Origin: an uncultured Lachnospiraceae bacterium | Lineage (GTDB): Bacteria > Bacillota > Clostridia > Lachnospirales > Lachnospiraceae | Length of the DNA: 51,903 bases | NCBI GenBank assembly: GCA_902778165.1 | Contig: CACYWQ010000014.1 | Location: forward strand, 1 to 51,903 | Direction: 5' to 3' | Shown here: positions 50,482 to 51,903 of the stretch, piece by piece | Layout: each line of letters starts with the position of its first letter | Numbering within the stretch: the first letter of the stretch is position 1 | Notes under the pieces: model-generated | The model's input: the letters and a program-made list of their open reading frames with translations, nothing else | What the model was told of the DNA's origin: nothing | Database searches by the model: none | Program-made: the position numbers and the translations under genes

Positions 50482-51903
50482 TTATGCTATAAAATCCCGC
50501 TCTTTGAGAATAATCATATCATCATCGTCATATCTCTTGCCGAATAAGATCTCGGTAAAATGCTTGGGCGAGAACTTAGTAGCATGTTCTATAGCCTCAT
50601 CTACAAGATCTCTTACATCCGACACGGTTACAATATGATCTGAGGTCTGCATCTCATCTATTCTTGTATGAAGCGCAAGCACTCCCATATCATCTATGGA
50701 GAATTCGTTCTTCTCGGCATATTTCTTGCCATATGCTACAAGCGCATCATCACTTAGCTCTTCTATCTCGATATGGACACCGAACATCTGCTTCATGCCT
50801 TCATTGCGACTAAGCAGCTTATTGATTGCCTTACGTGAGTCCTGTAATACCACCAGGATTCCGAGATTCTCCTGGTTGAGAGCTTTATAGAGCTTATCCG
50901 CAGTCTCATCCGACATGTCGCCGGCCTTCTCGACTATCATTCCGCCGCCCTTAAGTTTCTCTATCAGAGCATCCATATCCTTCTCATTAAGAGCGCTACC
51001 TGATACCTTACCTATTTTACCAGAGAAATTGCTATCCGTCATCTTGGCGTACTGCACGACATTCTTGGCAAGATCAACTGATTCCTCACCTGTTTCTCCG
51101 GTTACACATACATTGCCCACATAAGATGCAAGGCTTATTGAATCCAACGCTTTGATAAGATCCTGCTTACCCTTCTTGGTCTGAACAAAAGATGAGAATA
51201 ACGCAGATTCCTCTTCTGTCATGGTCCTTACGCTTCCGTCATCTTCACTGTCTTCTGCTTCAGCCTCTGCTGCCGCTATGTGTTCGGCCTCAATTGCTGC
51301 AGCCTCGGGATCCGGTTCTTCCTCAGTTGCCTCTTGTTTGCCCGTATCGGAAGATGAATCTTCATCCGATGTACTATCAGTTGTATCTTTGTCAGACTCT
51401 GTCGATATTTTCTCTTCGGATTCTGCCGTTTCTTCCTCAACAGATCCTTCTGCTGCTTCGGTTACATTCTCATCCGCAGGTATTTCCGGAGTCTCCTCTA
51501 TATCCGTAAGTTCTTCAACCTCGGGTAATTCCTCGTTAACCTCTGCTTCTAAAGCAGCCTCTTCTTCTATCTTATTGTCGATACTGCCCTTATTCTGAAG
51601 ATCGAAATCCGTTAACAGACTGCCTGTATGATCGGATACAAGCTTATCAAGCTGCTCCGTCTGCTGTTTGTGGAATTGTTTCTTACTGTTCTCCCAGTCA
51701 TTTAAGTAATCTTCGATATCTATCTGGCCGGTAATCTGCTTCTCAACGGGATTCTGTTCAGGAACCACAAGGCTTATCTGTCCGTCATATTCCTGTGACA
51801 GCATCTTCTGCATGGATCTCGGAGGGCTGACAGGTTCAACCTTCTTCTGACCGTTCATGGCACTATCAAGTGCATATGCCACCTTCTCATCGATAAGCTT
51901 CAT
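50482..51903 (-). CDS. Protein with degenerate CbxX/CfxQ-type AAA+ domain
   Basis: A 473-aa protein whose ATG is at the very edge of the window; the frame could extend further. Residues 1-105 are helical and contain VEKQITGQIDIEDYLNDWE. About 110-225 is a very acidic, low-complexity linker. From about 230 it follows CbxX-family AAA+ proteins (helix, NVCVTGETG..., RKAINKLLSRNEGMKQMF, LSDDALVAYGKKYAEKNEFSID). Walker A, expected GxxGxGKT, reads GETGEES (269-275), and Walker B, expected hhhhDEA, reads GMIVEKA. ATP hydrolysis is therefore unlikely. A scaffold or regulatory role is inferred. Confidence 0.75.
   Translation of the reverse strand: MKLIDEKVAYALDSAMNGQKKVEPVSPPRSMQKMLSQEYDGQISLVVPEQNPVEKQITGQIDIEDYLNDWENSKKQFHKQQTEQLDKLVSDHTGSLLTDFDLQNKGSIDNKIEEEAALEAEVNEELPEVEELTDIEETPEIPADENVTEAAEGSVEEETAESEEKISTESDKDTTDSTSDEDSSSDTGKQEATEEEPDPEAAAIEAEHIAAAEAEAEDSEDDGSVRTMTEEESALFSSFVQTKKGKQDLIKALDSISLASYVGNVCVTGETGEESVDLAKNVVQYAKMTDSNFSGKIGKVSGSALNEKDMDALIEKLKGGGMIVEKAGDMSDETADKLYKALNQENLGILVVLQDSRKAINKLLSRNEGMKQMFGVHIEIEELSDDALVAYGKKYAEKNEFSIDDMGVLALHTRIDEMQTSDHIVTVSDVRDLVDEAIEHATKFSPKHFTEILFGKRYDDDDMIILKERDFIA

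Noticed and set aside
51192-51598. Plus-strand Ser- and Leu-rich frames at the right edge
   Set aside because: They are complements of the acidic Glu-rich linker of the AAA+-like protein.

Overview
The window looks like chromosomal DNA of a motile, anaerobic, low-to-mid-GC Firmicute, most likely a Lachnospiraceae member of the Butyrivibrio/Roseburia type. This is inferred from gene content: flagellin with FliS, a large Lachnospiraceae-type flagellar-associated protein, a reverse rubrerythrin, OhrR with a thiol peroxidase, LytTR-DUF3021-ABC, fused membrane/spermidine-synthase proteins and consensus sigma-A promoters with 17-nt spacers. There is no CRISPR array, insertion sequence, phage gene or rRNA gene in the window. 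The left edge looks like the promoter and leader of an rRNA operon that runs off the window. Almost everything is on the minus strand. The plus-strand exceptions are acyltransferase/DUF5662, a chemotaxis receptor, rubrerythrin and tRNA-Lys. || Layout, left to right: rRNA-type leader and tRNA-Ser (1-435). A peroxide-response operon read right to left: glutathione-peroxidase-like enzyme, OhrR, AGE/YihS-type sugar isomerase, PepD dipeptidase, RluA-family pseudouridine synthase (560-5071). A putative envelope export system: histidine kinase, response regulator, TetR, MMPL transporter and an exported heptad-repeat protein (5245-12245). An orphan protein and an XRE/membrane-protein pair (12344-13523). 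Acyltransferase/DUF5662, MCP and a convergent HD protein (13760-17864). Rubrerythrin and the metNIQ methionine importer (18009-21410). A long run from rsmA through a spermidine-synthase fusion, greA, an SGNH-MBOAT-phosphoesterase cluster, AlkD, a lipoprotein, DJ-1 and a FecR protein (21491-32759). An ABC-2 exporter preceded by LytTR/DUF3021 and tatD (32814-36760). tRNA-Lys, a histidine phosphatase, an aldehyde dehydrogenase homologue, a GT-C-like membrane protein and a second SGNH/acyltransferase pair (36973-43268). tRNA-Pro and the flagellin block fliS, flagellin and a 973-aa protein (43365-48425). Glycogen branching enzyme and a protein with a decayed AAA+ domain end the window (48550-51903). 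|| Main points of interest: an aldehyde dehydrogenase with alanine in place of the catalytic cysteine; a CbxX-like AAA+ domain that has lost both Walker motifs; a 973-aa protein with a FliK-like C-terminus whose stop codon overlaps the flagellin start; five genes without a usable Shine-Dalgarno whose -10 boxes lie 6-7 nt before the start codon, suggesting leaderless mRNAs; and a two-component system, TetR, MMPL and separate heptad-repeat protein in one block. All functions are read from sequence motifs by eye, and no database search was run. Start codons were moved from the longest ORF where a ribosome binding site or a stop-start overlap argued for it.
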